Assembly: GCA_963585895.1 (NCBI GenBank)
Contig: OY757913.1
Coordinates: forward strand, 109,183,232-109,247,231
Length of the DNA: 64,000 nucleotides
From: Sepioteuthis lessoniana
Lineage: Eukaryota > Mollusca > Cephalopoda > Myopsida > Loliginidae
Reading direction: 5' to 3'
Shown one piece after another: positions 10,595 through 21,850 of this stretch. How positions within the stretch are numbered: the stretch's first letter is position 1; each line of letters begins with the position of its first letter. Below the pieces are notes generated by a model. It searched no databases. It was not told where the DNA came from and saw only the letters and a program-made list of their open reading frames with translations. A program made the translations under genes and the position numbers.

Positions 10595-10892
10595 TCCAGT
10601 AATGCTGGAGCTTTGGGGAATGCAGAGTACACCTTTATTGCCATGGCTCCCTGGTTCACTCTGGCCCGGAGTGGTAGCACCTGGCAGGGTCCTATCTATG
10701 CGTTTAATAGAACTAAACTGTGTACCTATCCAAAACTAAATTGTTTGAAATGGGACTGTTTTGAAATTTAAACTGTGTACTAATTCTAAACTGAATTGTT
10801 TGAAATAGAACTGTTTATAAGTATAAAATTGGATTTGGCATTAAATAACCTATAATGGTTGATATACCATAAAACCAAAGCAAACCAATCTT
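10595..10892 (+). mobile_element. SINE E 3' part with intact hairpin tail
   Basis: From AATGCTGGAGCTTTGGGG through the tandem-unit region to the tail ATTTGGCATTAAATAACCTA...TTGATATACCATAAAACC and CCAAAGCAAACCAATC. The tail is nearly that of the LINE at 4330-4386. Confidence 0.8.
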
Positions 10893-11820
10893 TTAATATT
10901 TCACGTAATTTTTTCGTTGCGAATTGTTCTTGCATTATTCTCACAAGGAAATATAAACTATTCTACAAGGGTCCGAATTGGATTTTTTTCATGCCTTAAA
11001 TGTTAACGGGAGTTATGGTACCCAGAAACGACAAGCATACCAAGACAACCTTCAGTCGTCTGTATCACAAACTCCGCTACAACGTCCAAGTCTTTAGCTT
11101 CCCATTTCAAATGAATTTTTCTTCTTGTCACTAAGTTAAGCACACAAATCAATCTCGACTTGTAATTTTTAAGAGAATTTGGCTTTTGTCAAAACAGAAA
11201 ATAACTGTATTGTTTAATTTCTTTTTGTCTTCATTAAGTTTTTTCTTTGTTTAGACATTTTGGATTTTCTATTCTTTTTAGTCCAGTAAAAAATCTTTTG
11301 TTTCTTTGTTCTAGTTTGGACTGAGAGGTGAATCATGAGGCTTATTTCTTATTCTATCAGTGAGAACGTTAAAACGGTAGCGTCTACTTATTGAGAAAGA
11401 AAAAAAAAAGGCAGACGGAATGAATTACCAACAGTCGGAAGTATCATTACGAAAGCGATTTAAGTCAGCCTCGTTTTCATAAACTTATTTTGAAAAAAAA
11501 AAAAACAGTAACTTAACCCAAGGCGAAGGATCTTTCCTTTTCAACAATGGTAGTGCAAAGTCTGTCTGGGCTATCCAACCCCAACAAATCATTAAATTTG
11601 CGCCTTTCATAAAAGAAACTAACGGACTTAAAAAAAAAACAAAAAAAAAACAAAAACAAAAGCAAAAAAAAAGAATGTGTTGATAAAATGTAACTTCGAA
11701 AAATATGTGGGGGCACCTCATGTGATGTAATAATTAGAAAGCTACATTAGCTGACCATTCTTAGTGATTCTCACCGAGTGTCCCAAACTTCTGGCTTTGT
11801 GCTACAACTGGGCAAATCAA
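10893..11820. other. Unassigned AT-rich stretch
   Basis: A-rich blocks at 11400-11411, 11494-11506 and 11631-11672 create long Phe-rich antisense frames with no coding signal. No family recognised. Confidence 0.45.
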
Positions 11821-11821
11821 G

Positions 11822-11945
11822 GGGGCCTCGGGTGGTTAGCAAACTAGATTAGAAAACATTCACGTGTGAGTTCGAGTCTCACTGGGTGCCTTTCTCATAC
11901 GGCTTTGTGCCATATCTCAGTAAAAAGTTTTGTAAATAATTTGTA
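11822..11945 (+). mobile_element. SINE D
   Basis: GGGCCTCGGGTGGTTAGC head, GAGTTCGAGTCTC B-box, CTGGGTGCC, CGGCTTTGTGCC and the AAAGTTTTGTAAATAA end. Confidence 0.75.
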
Positions 11946-12046
11946 AAAAAAATGTAATTTTAATGCATCAAACTTCGTGAGAAGGATCATCAGAAAAAAA
12001 TCCAATATGAATATTATTTGTGTTAAAATAAATACATTTTTCATTA

Positions 12047-12138
12047 GATTTCTTGTTTTTAATGGCATATCAACTTTTGTGGGTTGTTTAATGCCAAAGC
12101 TATCCTTGTAGAAGAACAGTAATGGTGCTAATTAAGTT
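12047..12138 (-). mobile_element. SINE A 3' end fragment
   Basis: Hairpin tail ATGGCATATCAACTTTTGTG plus the adjoining CTTGTAGAAGAACAGTAATG. Truncated before the core. Confidence 0.75.
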
Positions 12139-12145
12139 GTTTGGT

Positions 12146-13195
12146 TGTTTGGGTTTTATGGCATATCAACATTTGTAGGTTATTTAACGCCAAATCCATT
12201 TTTATACAAATAATCAGTTCTATTTCAAACAATTCAGTTTAGCTTGAGTACACAGTTTAAATGGCAAAAACATTTCTATTTCAAACTAATCAGTTTATTC
12301 AAACAGTTCTAATTCAGCTAATTCAGTTTAGTTTAAGTACAGATTTTCTTTACACACAGTTATATGTTAAAACAGTTCTATATTATACAATTTAGTTTAG
12401 CGTAAGTAGAGTTTCAATGTCAAAAACTGTTTCATTTCAAACAATCAAGTTTTGCATAAGCACGCAGTTTAAATGTAAACACAGTTTAATTGTCAAAAAC
12501 ATTTCAGTTTCAAGCTATTGATAATTTAGTCAAACAATTCTAATTCAAACAATTCAGCTTAGCATAACTACGCAATTAGTTCTATTTAACCCATAGATAG
12601 GACCCTATCAGGTGCTACCATTCCGGGCCAGAGTGGACCTGGGAGCAATAGCAATGAAGAGGTGCTCCGCATTCCTCAAAGCTCCAGTATTACTGGAACC
12701 TCACCATCAGATTGTTTTGTGTCATATCCAGGATACTCGTTGGGGAGGGTATTGCCCTTATGCACAGAAGCAGCCGATGTATTCTACAGCCCCAGCCGTC
12801 TGGGCAATACACAGAGTTAAATGCAAAAACAGTTTTACATCAGATAATTCAGTTTAGCATAAGTACACAGTTTAGACGTCAAAACAATTCTATTTCGAGC
12901 TATTCAGTTTTGCATAAATACACAGTTTAAATGCAAAAAACAGTAAACTCAAGAAACCACGGTTAATTCTATTTAACCCATAGATAGAACCCTTATTAGG
13001 TGCTACCACTCCGGGCCAGAGTTGACCTGGGAGCGATGGAAATAAAGGGGTACCCCACATTCCCCAAAGGTCCAGCGTTACTGGAACCTCACCATCAGAT
13101 TGTTTAGTGTCATATCCAGGATTCTCGTTGGGGGGGTCTTACCCCCCTGCAGAGAAGCAGTCGGTGTATTCTACAGCCCCTCCCCCCAAATGGTA
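12146..13195 (-). mobile_element. SINE E variant with two bodies and many short tandem units
   Basis: Starts with the hairpin tail at 12155, then about eight degenerate units of roughly 50-60 bp around CAATTCAGTTTAGCATAAGT. It then has a body (12590-12815), more units, and a second body (12970-13190) that ends in CTCTGCAGAG-like sequence. It differs from most E copies in the unit sequence, so it is a separate subfamily, shared with 49487-49825. Confidence 0.7.
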
Positions 13196-13350
13196 CTATT
13201 TAACTGAAAGCTGACGAATAAGGAGGTTCATACCTTTCCCCAGGGTATTAGTCCAAAAGTGAACGTTATAGCGCGACTGGAGTTTGAAATCGTATACTAT
13301 GGTGTCGCGATCCAGTATGTTAACCACAACTCTATGAGGACTTCTATGAA
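13191..13350 (-). mobile_element. SINE A, partial
   Basis: Core (CCCCAGGGTATTAGTCCAAA) and head (GTATGTTAACCACAACTCTA) without a tail. It abuts the E body at 13190. Confidence 0.7.
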
Positions 13351-13381
13351 TAAATGCATAAATAAAAACAGAGAATTTTGA

Positions 13382-14345
13382 TTGGTTGGTTAGGTTTTAT
13401 GGCATATCAACCTTTGTAGGTTATCGAATGCCGAATGCTTTTTATACATATATATATTAATATATATGATTTGTAAACACAATTAGTAGATTACCTTTTT
13501 AAACGTGCCAGGGCTCATTTATTTGTATACAGTTAGATAGTTTCTAATTTTATCTTTGTCATTTGTTTGCACACAGTTAATTGGATATACATGTGATTTC
13601 TTAGAGAATAGTTTGTTGGTAATTTTATTTTTCAAATAAATTAGAGCTAAATCGTTTCCACTCAATTAAGAATTAGTATTGTTAGCACACAAATAAAATG
13701 GTTGCAAGTATTGCTATTTAACACTAATAATTCTATTTACTAGTAATCATTTGTTTACACACAATGTGGTGTTTACAAGGATTGCTATTTAACACTGATA
13801 ATTCTATTTACTAGTAATCATTTGTTTACACACAATGTGGTGTTTACAAGGATTGCTATTTAACACTAATATCTTAATTCAACACTATTCATTCATTTGA
13901 ACACAGTCAAATTGTTCTAAGTATTACTAAGTTGTACCAATAATTTCATTTTTGCACCCAGTTAAACGGCTTCAAGTATTCCACATAAATAGTTTTATTT
14001 GCACACAGTTAAGTGGTTCCAAGTATTGTTATGTAATACCAATTATTCAGTTTTTGCACAGAGTTAAAGGGTTTCAAGTATTGCTATTCAATACTAATAA
14101 TTCTATCCAACATTACTTATTAGTTTGCACAACTTTAAATGGTTCTAAGAATTGCGATGTAACATTAACAATTCAATATAACATCAGTCATTTGTTTGCA
14201 CATAGTTAAATGGTCAAACAGTTCTATTCGACCCATAGATTGGCCCCTTTCAGGTACGATTACTACGGGTCAGAGTGGACCAAGAAGCAATGTCAATGAA
14301 GGGGTACTCCACATACCCCAAAGCCCCCATTACCCCAGTAGGCTG
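13382..14345 (-). mobile_element. SINE E, long copy with many tandem units
   Basis: Hairpin tail at 13391, a short TA tract, then about nine 71-bp units around GTTTGCACACAGTTAAATGG, and a body start at about 14228. Two neighbouring units, 13736-13806 and 13807-13877, are almost identical, which points to recent local duplication. Confidence 0.8.
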
Positions 14346-15212
14346 GGGCTGTAGAATATACTGACTACATCTCTGCTGAATGGTAAGACCCCTCCCCCAC
14401 GAGTGTCCTGGATATGACACTAATGATGGATGGTAATGCTGGAGCTTTGAGGAATGTGGAATACCCTTTCATTGCTAACACTCACCGATTCATTCTGGCC
14501 TGGTTTGGAAGCACCTGATACTATTTACCAACCCCTCCGCTCGGGCAGGATATGATACAAGGTCAATTTTTCAGCGGAGTTTAACAGGTTTGAATTCAGA
14601 GTTTTCCTTCTCCTAGACTAATTGCCTAACCAAGGCTGAAGAACCTAGTCTGTCCTACTATTTACCCATAGCTGGAGGGAGAATAATTGGATTCATACCT
14701 TTCCCAAGGGTATTAGTGCTATGTGAAATGCAATCAGTCTCGTCCAGGATTTGAACTCGTGTCGCCGTGTCCATTCCCTACGACGATAACGACTACACCA
14801 CGGGCACCTGGAAGCACCTGATAGGGCCCTACGTATGAGTTAAATAGAACTGTTTGACATTTAAACTGTGTGCAAATAAATATCTTATGCTAAATCGAAC
14901 TGTTTGATCATTTAACTGTGTGTTAACAAATGACTGATGCTTAACTGAATTGCTTGAAATAGAAATGTTTTATCTATTTACTGTGTGTAAATAAATGATC
15001 GATTTTTGATTGAACTGTTAGGGACACAATACTTGGAACTATTTAACTTTCTTGACTTATGCTAAACTGAATTTTTATAAATAGAACTGTTTAATCATTT
15101 AGCTGTGTGTATCTAAAAAATTTTACAAATCATATATTTACAATATATGAAATAAACAGGATTTGGTATTCAATCACCAACAATAGTTGATATGCCATAA
15201 AACCAAACCAAA
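14346..15212 (+). mobile_element. SINE E, split by SINE B
   Basis: Body from GGCTGGGGCTGTAGAATATA to TGGTTTGGAAGCACCTGATA (14520). It resumes at 14824 with AGGGCCCTACGTATG, then tandem units, and ends in the hairpin tail and ATAAAACCAAACC at about 15200. It faces the E copy at 13382-14345, so the pair forms a large inverted repeat. Confidence 0.8.
14521..14809 (-). mobile_element. SINE B inserted in SINE E
   Basis: Perfect 14-bp target duplication GGAAGCACCTGATA at 14507-14520 and 14810-14823. Full-length, from the tail TATTTACCAACCCC to the head CGGGCACC. Confidence 0.92.
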
Positions 15213-15335
15213 ACTGCAGGACTGGAGCCATATCATCAGATGATTTAATCCAGGACACTCGTTGGAGGAGTGTCTTACCCATTAACAGAGATGAAGTTGG
15301 TGTATCCCCCAGCCAAATGGATTGGGGGAATTTTG
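15205..15335 (-). mobile_element. SINE E body fragment
   Basis: CAGGACTGGAGCCATATCAT through GGACACTCGTTGGAGGAGTG to CCCAGCCAAATGG. Only the body end is kept. Confidence 0.7.
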
Positions 15336-15449
15336 AATTTAAAAAGTTGTTCACACTACAAAACGGTGTTCAGGTGTAATAATTTGCTCAAAGGCTAATT
15401 TACTAGAAGACTAATTTGTTAGCGAATCACCATTCAGATTTAGATCACT

Positions 15450-16200
15450 CTATCGGTGGGGCTTAGACTACTCAGACGGCATCCTCTCCATAAGAATAAG
15501 AACCCACCAAAAAGAGTGTATTAGAATATGGTGACTGTATTCCCTGCGATATGATAAGACTCCCCTAACCACCGCCAAAAAAGGGATGTCCTGCGTATAA
15601 CACTAAAAGGCATCAGATTGTAACGCTCCAATTCTGAAGATCTGGGCAATGTGGAGTACCTCTTCATTGCCTTTACTCTCAGGTCCACTCTGAACCGGGC
15701 TGGCTGTACCTGTATGGGTCCCATTTATGGGTCAGGTCGATAAGGTTTTATCATTAGTTACTTGAAACCATATAATTGTATATAGATAGGAATACTTGAA
15801 ATCATATAATTGCAAACAAATAATTTTTATTAAATAGAAATAATTACTTGAAACTACATTATTATCAGTATTAAATAGAAATAACAGAAACAATAGAAGT
15901 GCGTACAAACTATTTGTATCCAATAGGAATACTGGATTACATAGTGCTGTAAATTATTTGTGTTAATACAAATAATTACTTGTAGATATAATTATTTACT
16001 AATGAATATTAATACTAGAAACCATATAACTGCGTGCAACTAAATGTCTATTATTAAATAGAAATAGTTACGTGAAACTATATAATAAGTAGTATTAGAT
16101 ATGACTATATGATAAGTAGTATTAGGTATGACTACTCGAAACCATAACTGTACAAAACTATTTGTCTTCCAATCGGAATATTTAATCTCATATAACTATG
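15450..16200 (+). mobile_element. SINE E, divergent
   Basis: GGTGGGGCTTAGACTACTCA, a second partial body start at 15519 (TTAGAATATGGTGACTG), the main body to about 15730, then tandem units built on TACTTGAAACCATATAATTG. No clear hairpin tail. Confidence 0.65.
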
Positions 16201-16367
16201 TGAAAAAAACACCCTTTAACAAACAACAAACAAAAAACCAACGTACAATAAAAGCAGTTTTCTAAACTCTAAGTACAAAATAACCTCAGTTGACCAACTG
16301 ATAAAATCAATCAATAAATCATATTGAATTAGGATCGAGCCATTTTTTTACCTTATTTGGCGTAATA

Positions 16368-16658
16368 ATATTTACCAACCCCTCTGCTCGGGCAGGATAT
16401 GACACAAGGTCATTTTTAAGTGGAGTTTAACAGGTTTGAATTCAGAGTTTTCCTTCTCCTAGACTTGTTGCCTCACCAAGACTGAAGAACTTAGTCTTCC
16501 CTACTATTTACCCATAGCTGGAGGGAGAATAATTGAATTCATACCTTTCCCAAGGGTATTAGTGCTATGTGAAATGCTATGTCTCGTCCAGGATTTGAAC
16601 TCGTGTCGCCGAGTCCATTTCCTACGACGATAACCATTTCACCATAGGCACCTCCCTA
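16368..16658 (-). mobile_element. SINE B
   Basis: 13-bp duplication ATTTGGCGTAATA at 16355-16367 and 16659-16671. Full-length, with a small deletion in the ATGCAATCAGTC region. Confidence 0.92.
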
Positions 16659-16854
16659 ATTTGGCGTAATACAGTCATAATCTCCTCTCATATACACCCT
16701 CTTTCTCTAAAGCCACTAAGTTTAGTATTTAATCTCTTATTTCTATACGTATTAGTTAAATTATTCTACTTGAAGCGCCTTGAAGATTATCGAAGAAGAC
16801 CAGAGAGAAAACTGACCGAATCAGTGCTTGAAACAATACAAGGATAATAGTCGG

Positions 16855-17084
16855 TTTGGTTCACTTTCTTTGTTTAATGGCATATCAACCTTTATGGGTC
16901 ACTTTATGCCAAAGCCATCCATGTAGCGGTACTAGTTAACTCACAGATGATGAAGTAAAAATATTCATGCCTTTCCTAAGGCTATTGGTCTGAAAATAAA
17001 CGTAACAGCGCCACTGAAATTCGAACTTGCTTACTACGATGCTGTAGTCGATTACATTAGCCACCTCACCACGAAAATACTCCC
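16855..17084 (-). mobile_element. SINE A
   Basis: 12-bp duplication GATAATAGTCGG at 16843-16854 and 17085-17096. Hairpin tail at about 16880, degraded core and head. Confidence 0.9.
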
Positions 17085-17163
17085 GATAATAGTCGGAATT
17101 CCTCATGGAACAATATTAAAACTATCGTTTTGAATATTTTCGCATCCCTGAAAATATCAGGTT

Positions 17164-17395
17164 TGCTTTGGTTTCTTGACATATCAACCATTCTAGGTTA
17201 TTTAATGCGAAAGCCATTCTCCTAGAAGAACAGTAGTGGTACTATTTAACTCATAGCTGGGAGGATAAGGGGGTTCATACCTTTCCCAAGGGTATTTGCT
17301 CGAAAGTGAAGGTAATAGCGCGACTGGAGTACGAACTCGCTTACTACGATTCCGCAGTCCATCGCTTTAACCATCACACCACAAGAACACCCCCC
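17164..17395 (-). mobile_element. SINE A, well preserved
   Basis: 14-bp duplication GAAAATATCAGGTT at 17150-17163 and 17396-17409. Use this copy as a reference for SINE A: hairpin tail, CAGTAGTGGTACTATTTAAC, core CCCAAGGGTATTTG, B-box complement GAGTACGAACTC, head complement TAACCATCACACCAC. Confidence 0.93.
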
Positions 17396-17409
17396 GAAAA
17401 TATCAGGTT

Positions 17410-18204
17410 CATCGTTGTTTAATTGCCATATTTCGAGGAGGCTGCTCTACAAGTTTGTGTCTGCGTGAAACAAAGAGTTTCCACTTGAAAAGGAGACGGT
17501 AGATTACAAAGATAGTTTTCGTCCGCTGAAACACGAACCAGGGTAGATTATTTCTTCTTTTCGTAAAGAAGGAATGTCAGGCACGTTCAATAATCATCTT
17601 AGTTTGACATCATAATGTCAGTATTGTGTGTCTTCGTCACGATTCTGATAATCTTTTTTTACTGTGGGAATTGCCAAAAAAGTGAGTTTTACTTATTATC
17701 AAAGCCAAACAAAATAATGTTGTGATAAATGTAGCGCATGTGTGTTTAATGAAACTCCTTACAGCTGAGGGGTCAAATTAATTTTATATTCCTGTCTTAG
17801 CACAATCACAAGAAGTGCTTTTTTGTTTTTGTTGCTTTTTTAGGCGAATCCAAATGAACTGCCTCAGTGGCCAATCAGAAATTAATGGGAAAAAACAACT
17901 TAAAAAACACCAAAAATTAATCAATATTCACTGGGCCTGTAGCAGTATCATCTGCAGGTCGTTCAGTCTCGCCTGCCAAATGACTCAATCCATGTTGGGT
18001 TTTTTTTAGAAAGATTAATCGGCCGTAGGTTTTGGTCGAAACTGTATAAGCTACCGGTCAGGTCCACAAAGGAAAAAAAAATAAACAAAACGAACCTGAG
18101 TATGAAATCGCATGGCCAGGAATAAGCCTTAGTTTTGACCCCATCCAAAATGTGGACTTTCCTTGAAAAAGAATTATGATATTTCTCATCATCTTCAGTT
18201 TATG
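17410..18204. other. Unassigned stretch
   Basis: No gene or family recognised. Candidate small ORFs lack support. Confidence 0.45.
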
Positions 18205-18219
18205 CAACTGAAGCCATGT

Positions 18220-18346
18220 GGGCACCTCGGGTAGTGTAATGGTTAGCAAGCTTGACTAGCAAACCTGCAAGAGCGAGTTCGATTCTCATTGGTTGCCCCA
18301 TTCAGTCGGCCTTGTGCCACATCAAAGTAAAGAGCTTCGTAAATTA
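18220..18346 (+). mobile_element. SINE D, stand-alone 127-bp copy
   Basis: 15-bp duplication CAACTGAAGCCATGT at 18205-18219 and 18347-18361 defines both ends. It starts GGGCACCTCGGGTAGTGTAA and ends CTTCGTAAATTA, with a GAGTTCGATTCTC B-box. This proves SINE D moves without the E body. Confidence 0.92.
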
Positions 18347-18569
18347 CAACTGAAGCCATGTTGCAGAAGAGTAGAAAAGTAAAGGACCGAATTTCTTGTT
18401 CTGACTGGCGAAAGTTTTCCAGACAAATTTTAGTCAAATACTGAAAAAAATCTATTCGTTTCTTCATTAGGTTTCATAAGAAGAGATCTATCTAAATAAC
18501 AGATATGAACTGGTCTTCCTCTACTGACAAGTAAATTACCTTGATAGGGAGTTACTAATTTTGTATTTT

Positions 18570-19325
18570 TGTTCTTTTAATGACATATGAACCCTTGATG
18601 GTTATTTAATGCCACATCATGTTTATACATGATTTTTAATTGAATACTTTGTAAGTAACATTTTAAACAAGTCAGAGTTCATTTCTTTGCGCAAAGTTCA
18701 ATGGGTTCAAGTATTGCCATCAAACTCTAATAATTCTGGGGATGTCCTCGTGGTGTAATGGTTAAAGCGATGGACTGCGGAATCATAGTAAGTTAGTTCG
18801 TACACCAGTCGCGCTATTACGTTCACTTTCGGGCAAATACCATTGGGAAAGGTATGAACCCCCTTATCCTCTATGGGTTAAATAGTAACACTACTGTTCT
18901 TCGCGAAGAATAGCTTTGACATTAAATAACCTACAAAGGTTGATATGCCATTAAACCAAATCAAACTAAACCATCAAATAATTCTATTTAATATTAATCA
19001 TTTGTTTGCACACAGTTAAATGGTTTCAAGTACTGCTATGTATCATGAACAATTTAACATGCCATTTGTTTGTACATGGTTAAATAATTTCATTCGACCC
19101 ATAGTTGGGACCCTGACAGGTACTACCACTCTTGGTCAGAGTGAAACTGGGAGTAATGGCAATGAAGAGGTACTCCACATTTCCCAAAGCTCCAGGACTG
19201 GAGCCTCAACATCAGATGTTTTAATCTCATATCCTGGACATTTGCGTGTGTCGGGGAGGGAGGGAGTCTTTCCCCTCGGCAGAAATACAGTCAGAGTATT
19301 CTACCGCTCCTAGCTGAGTGGGTTT
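18570..19325 (-). mobile_element. SINE E, split by SINE A
   Basis: Degraded hairpin tail at about 18580, tandem units, an interruption at 18738, then units and a body (19097-19300) that ends CTCGGCAGAAATACAG. Confidence 0.75.
18738..18976 (+). mobile_element. SINE A inserted in SINE E
   Basis: 9-bp duplication AATAATTCT at 18729-18737 and 18977-18985. The head CCTCGTGGTGTAATGG, core and full hairpin tail (18904-18952) are intact. Confidence 0.88.
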
Positions 19326-19676
19326 ATTAATTTTGGTGATCCCATAGTGTTTTCCTTCAAATTAGCGATTCGATTTTATATCTTGTTCCTCAACCTTATA
19401 TCGAAAAAAAAATATCTCGATTATGGATTAAGATAAATTGTCTTAATGGCATATCAATCCTTGATGTACCATGAAGCCAAAAAGTTTGCCAATCAGGTCA
19501 AATAGATTTTGTCTCAGAATTATGAGAAGTTTATCTGTGAACCTCCTTAGTTTGTTTAGCTATCCTTTTGATTCTACTATACACACACACAAACACACAC
19601 ACACACTTGCATACACGTTATGCTTATGCTCACACATAACAATACAGATATGCTTGTAATATCAATGCATATATAT

Positions 19677-19802
19677 ATTTACCAGCCTCTCCGCAAGAGC
19701 AAGACGTGACACAAGGTCAATTTTTAAACGGGGCTTAATAGGTTTGAATTCAAAGTTTTTCTTTCCTAGGCTGGTTGCTCGACTAAGATTAAAGAACCCT
19801 GC
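19677..19802 (-). mobile_element. SINE B 3' fragment
   Basis: TTTACCAGCCTCTCCGCAAG through GTTTGAATTCAAAG to TTAAAGAACC. Lacks the head. Confidence 0.75.
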
Positions 19803-19949
19803 ACCAGGTAGTGCAAGAAAAGTCCTATACTCAAGTTCCATCGTAGAAACAGATAAGTACTATCTTAAGGGCGGGTAAATTGATATATGATAATCCTCTA
19901 AGTATGAACAGTGTGTTGTGGATAGTCTGCACCTGTAAATGAATTAAAA

Positions 19950-20143
19950 GAATTAGTTCGAAATTCCAAGGTTACCGACTATGACAAAAGGCCTGGGAGT
20001 ACAATGTCGAAATATTGCGACTATAATAATAACTAAAATAAGGACACCAGTCAGAATACAGTAAATAGTAATTTTTTTACTATTTTGTATGTGATTTGAA
20101 GTCTCGTCAAAAACTTTTGTTTCATATTCCTGCATTTTTAATG
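19950..20143 (-). CDS. Possible terminal exon of a single-pass membrane protein
   Basis: On the minus strand a pyrimidine-rich stretch ends in AAAAATGCAG, which looks like a splice acceptor. The open frame after it encodes about 60 residues: a polar segment (EYETKVFDETSNHIQNSKK), one hydrophobic helix of about 21 residues (from ITIYCILTG to IVAIF), a basic break (RHC), and a short tail to a TAA. A C-terminal membrane anchor after a polar helix would suit a syntaxin-like or similar tail-anchored protein, but I do not recognise the family. The next methionine upstream overlaps the acceptor, so no start codon is claimed. No partner exon was found in the window. It could be chance. Confidence 0.2.
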
Positions 20144-20514
20144 ATCGAAAAATGATAAAACGAAACAAAAGTAAGATTTAAGAAAACCAAAAAAATAATT
20201 ACTTTACAAACCAGTGTAGAAGAAGGGAAAAGCTGAATCCAGACCAGCAGTACTCCGCTAAAATTTTGACCTTGTGTCGCATCCTGCCCGCGGTGGAAGT
20301 GTTTCAATAAATACATACGACCTGTCACATATTATTTGGAGACTTGGTAGGAAAACGCCATGAAGAGAGGAGGAATTGCTCGATATGGTGACTCGGAGAT
20401 CAGAAAAAAGTTATGGGATTATAAAAAAAAGCCAAAAAACTGAGTTCAAACTTTACCATGTTCCCCATACTTGCAGTTTTGGGTTAAAACTAAGTTGACC
20501 TTAATTTTGGATAC

Positions 20515-20635
20515 TTTGCGTGATGTAATGGTTGGCGAGCTGGTCTAGTCGACCATTATAAATGAATACGATTCCCGCTTAGTGCCTCATTATTAGCCTT
20601 GTGCCAAACTAAGCTAAGCTTAGTGAATGACAGCT
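20515..20635 (+). mobile_element. SINE D
   Basis: TTTGCGTGATGTAATGGTTG head, a degraded B-box, GCCTTGTGCCAAACTAAGC, and a short AATGACAGCTG end. Confidence 0.7.
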
Positions 20636-20936
20636 GTCAATTTGATTTGTGTGACTCTATAGATTATTGAAATATTTACATGATTAAAAATGGAAAGTTT
20701 CTTCATTTAATCAAAATCAGTAGTGTGCGCGTGTGTGTGTGTGCGCATGCGCGCAAACATTATATCACAAATACTTCCATCTATTATATCAGCGTTTGGC
20801 TGATCCCCACAATGATTAGAAAGGATCATCTATTCCTGTTGTCAATGTAATGAGAAGTAGCAGAAGTTGCCCGGGACAAAACACCAGCGAAAATAATGAA
20901 AACGACATAGTAATCAAATGCATACGTACAAACCTC

Positions 20937-21525
20937 AGCTTCGTGTAATGTAATGGTTAGCGAGTTAGGTTGGTAGACCATTGTTAGTGAATTCAAGTCT
21001 CACTGGGTGCCCCATTCTTTCGACCTTGGGCCACAACTAAGCAAAGCTTAATAAATAACTAATCTCTACCCAGTTAGTGGGGCTTAGAATACGCCAGCAG
21101 TCTTCCTTGTCGTGGGGCAAAACTCCCTTCCCATAAAAAAAGTGACATTGTTTGGGTATAAGACTAAACTGCATCCGGTGTTGAAACTCCAGTTTTGAAG
21201 CTCTAAGGAATGTGGCATACTCCCTCATGACCATTACTCCCCGGTCTTCTCCGATTCGGAATGATAATACTCATTGGAGTCCCATAATTAGATCTATTTG
21301 AAAATTATTTGAGAATACTTGAAACTATAAAACTGTGCAAACAAATTATTATTATTTAGTAATAGTAACTTGAAACTATATTATTATGTATGAATTATAA
21401 ATACTAATTATATTTACTAGAAACTATTATAGTTTAGAAAGGATAATCATTTATTTGAACCCATATAATTGATTAAGAAAAAAGACCGGCCTTCATTTTA
21501 AATAACCCCACAAAAATTGACATGC
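20937..21525 (+). mobile_element. SINE E with its D head attached
   Basis: Head 20937-21062 is a SINE D (TGTAATGTAATGGTTAGC, GGGCCACAACTAAGC, AATAAATAACTA). It runs straight into the E body (GTGGGGCTTAGAATACG), the tandem-unit zone and a worn hairpin tail (TTAAATAACCCCACAAAAAT). It shows the full E architecture: D head, body, units, hairpin. At about 590 bp it is long for a SINE. Confidence 0.8.
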
Positions 21526-21527
21526 GT

Positions 21528-21784
21528 GGTGTAATGGTTATCGTTGATGGAAATGAACACGGCAACACGAGTTCAAATCCTGGACGAGACTGATTGCAAT
21601 TTACATAGCACTAATACCTTTGGGAAAGGTATGAATCCAATTATTCTCCCTCCAGCTATGGGCAAATAGTAGGACAGAATAGGTTCTTCAGCCTTGGTGA
21701 GGTAACTAGTCTAGGAGAAGGAAAACTCTGAATTCAAACTCCGCTTAAAAATTGACCTCGTGTCATATCCTGCCCGAGCGGAGG

Positions 21785-21786
<2 letters not shown>
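21528..21786 (+). mobile_element. SINE B
   Basis: CGTGGTGTAATGGTTATCG head, GAGTTCAAATCC B-box, a 3' part with a small deletion, and CCCGAGCGGAGGGG joined directly to the (TA)n tract. Confidence 0.85.

Positions 21787-21845
<59 letters not shown>
21787..21845. repeat. (TA)n tract of about 59 bp
   Basis: Uninterrupted TA, beginning at the 3' end of the preceding SINE B. It probably grew from the SINE tail. Confidence 0.95.

Positions 21846-21850
<5 letters not shown>

Noticed and set aside
11485..11721. Phe-rich minus-strand ORFs
   Set aside because: They are the complement of A-rich runs.
13382..15212. A single giant inverted-repeat transposon
   Set aside because: The two arms are independent SINE E copies in opposite orientation with different unit numbers.
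18738..18810. tRNA genes (A and B box matches, here and at many SINE heads)
   Set aside because: The heads continue into SINE bodies, have no good cloverleaf or acceptor stem, and occur in dozens of diverged copies.
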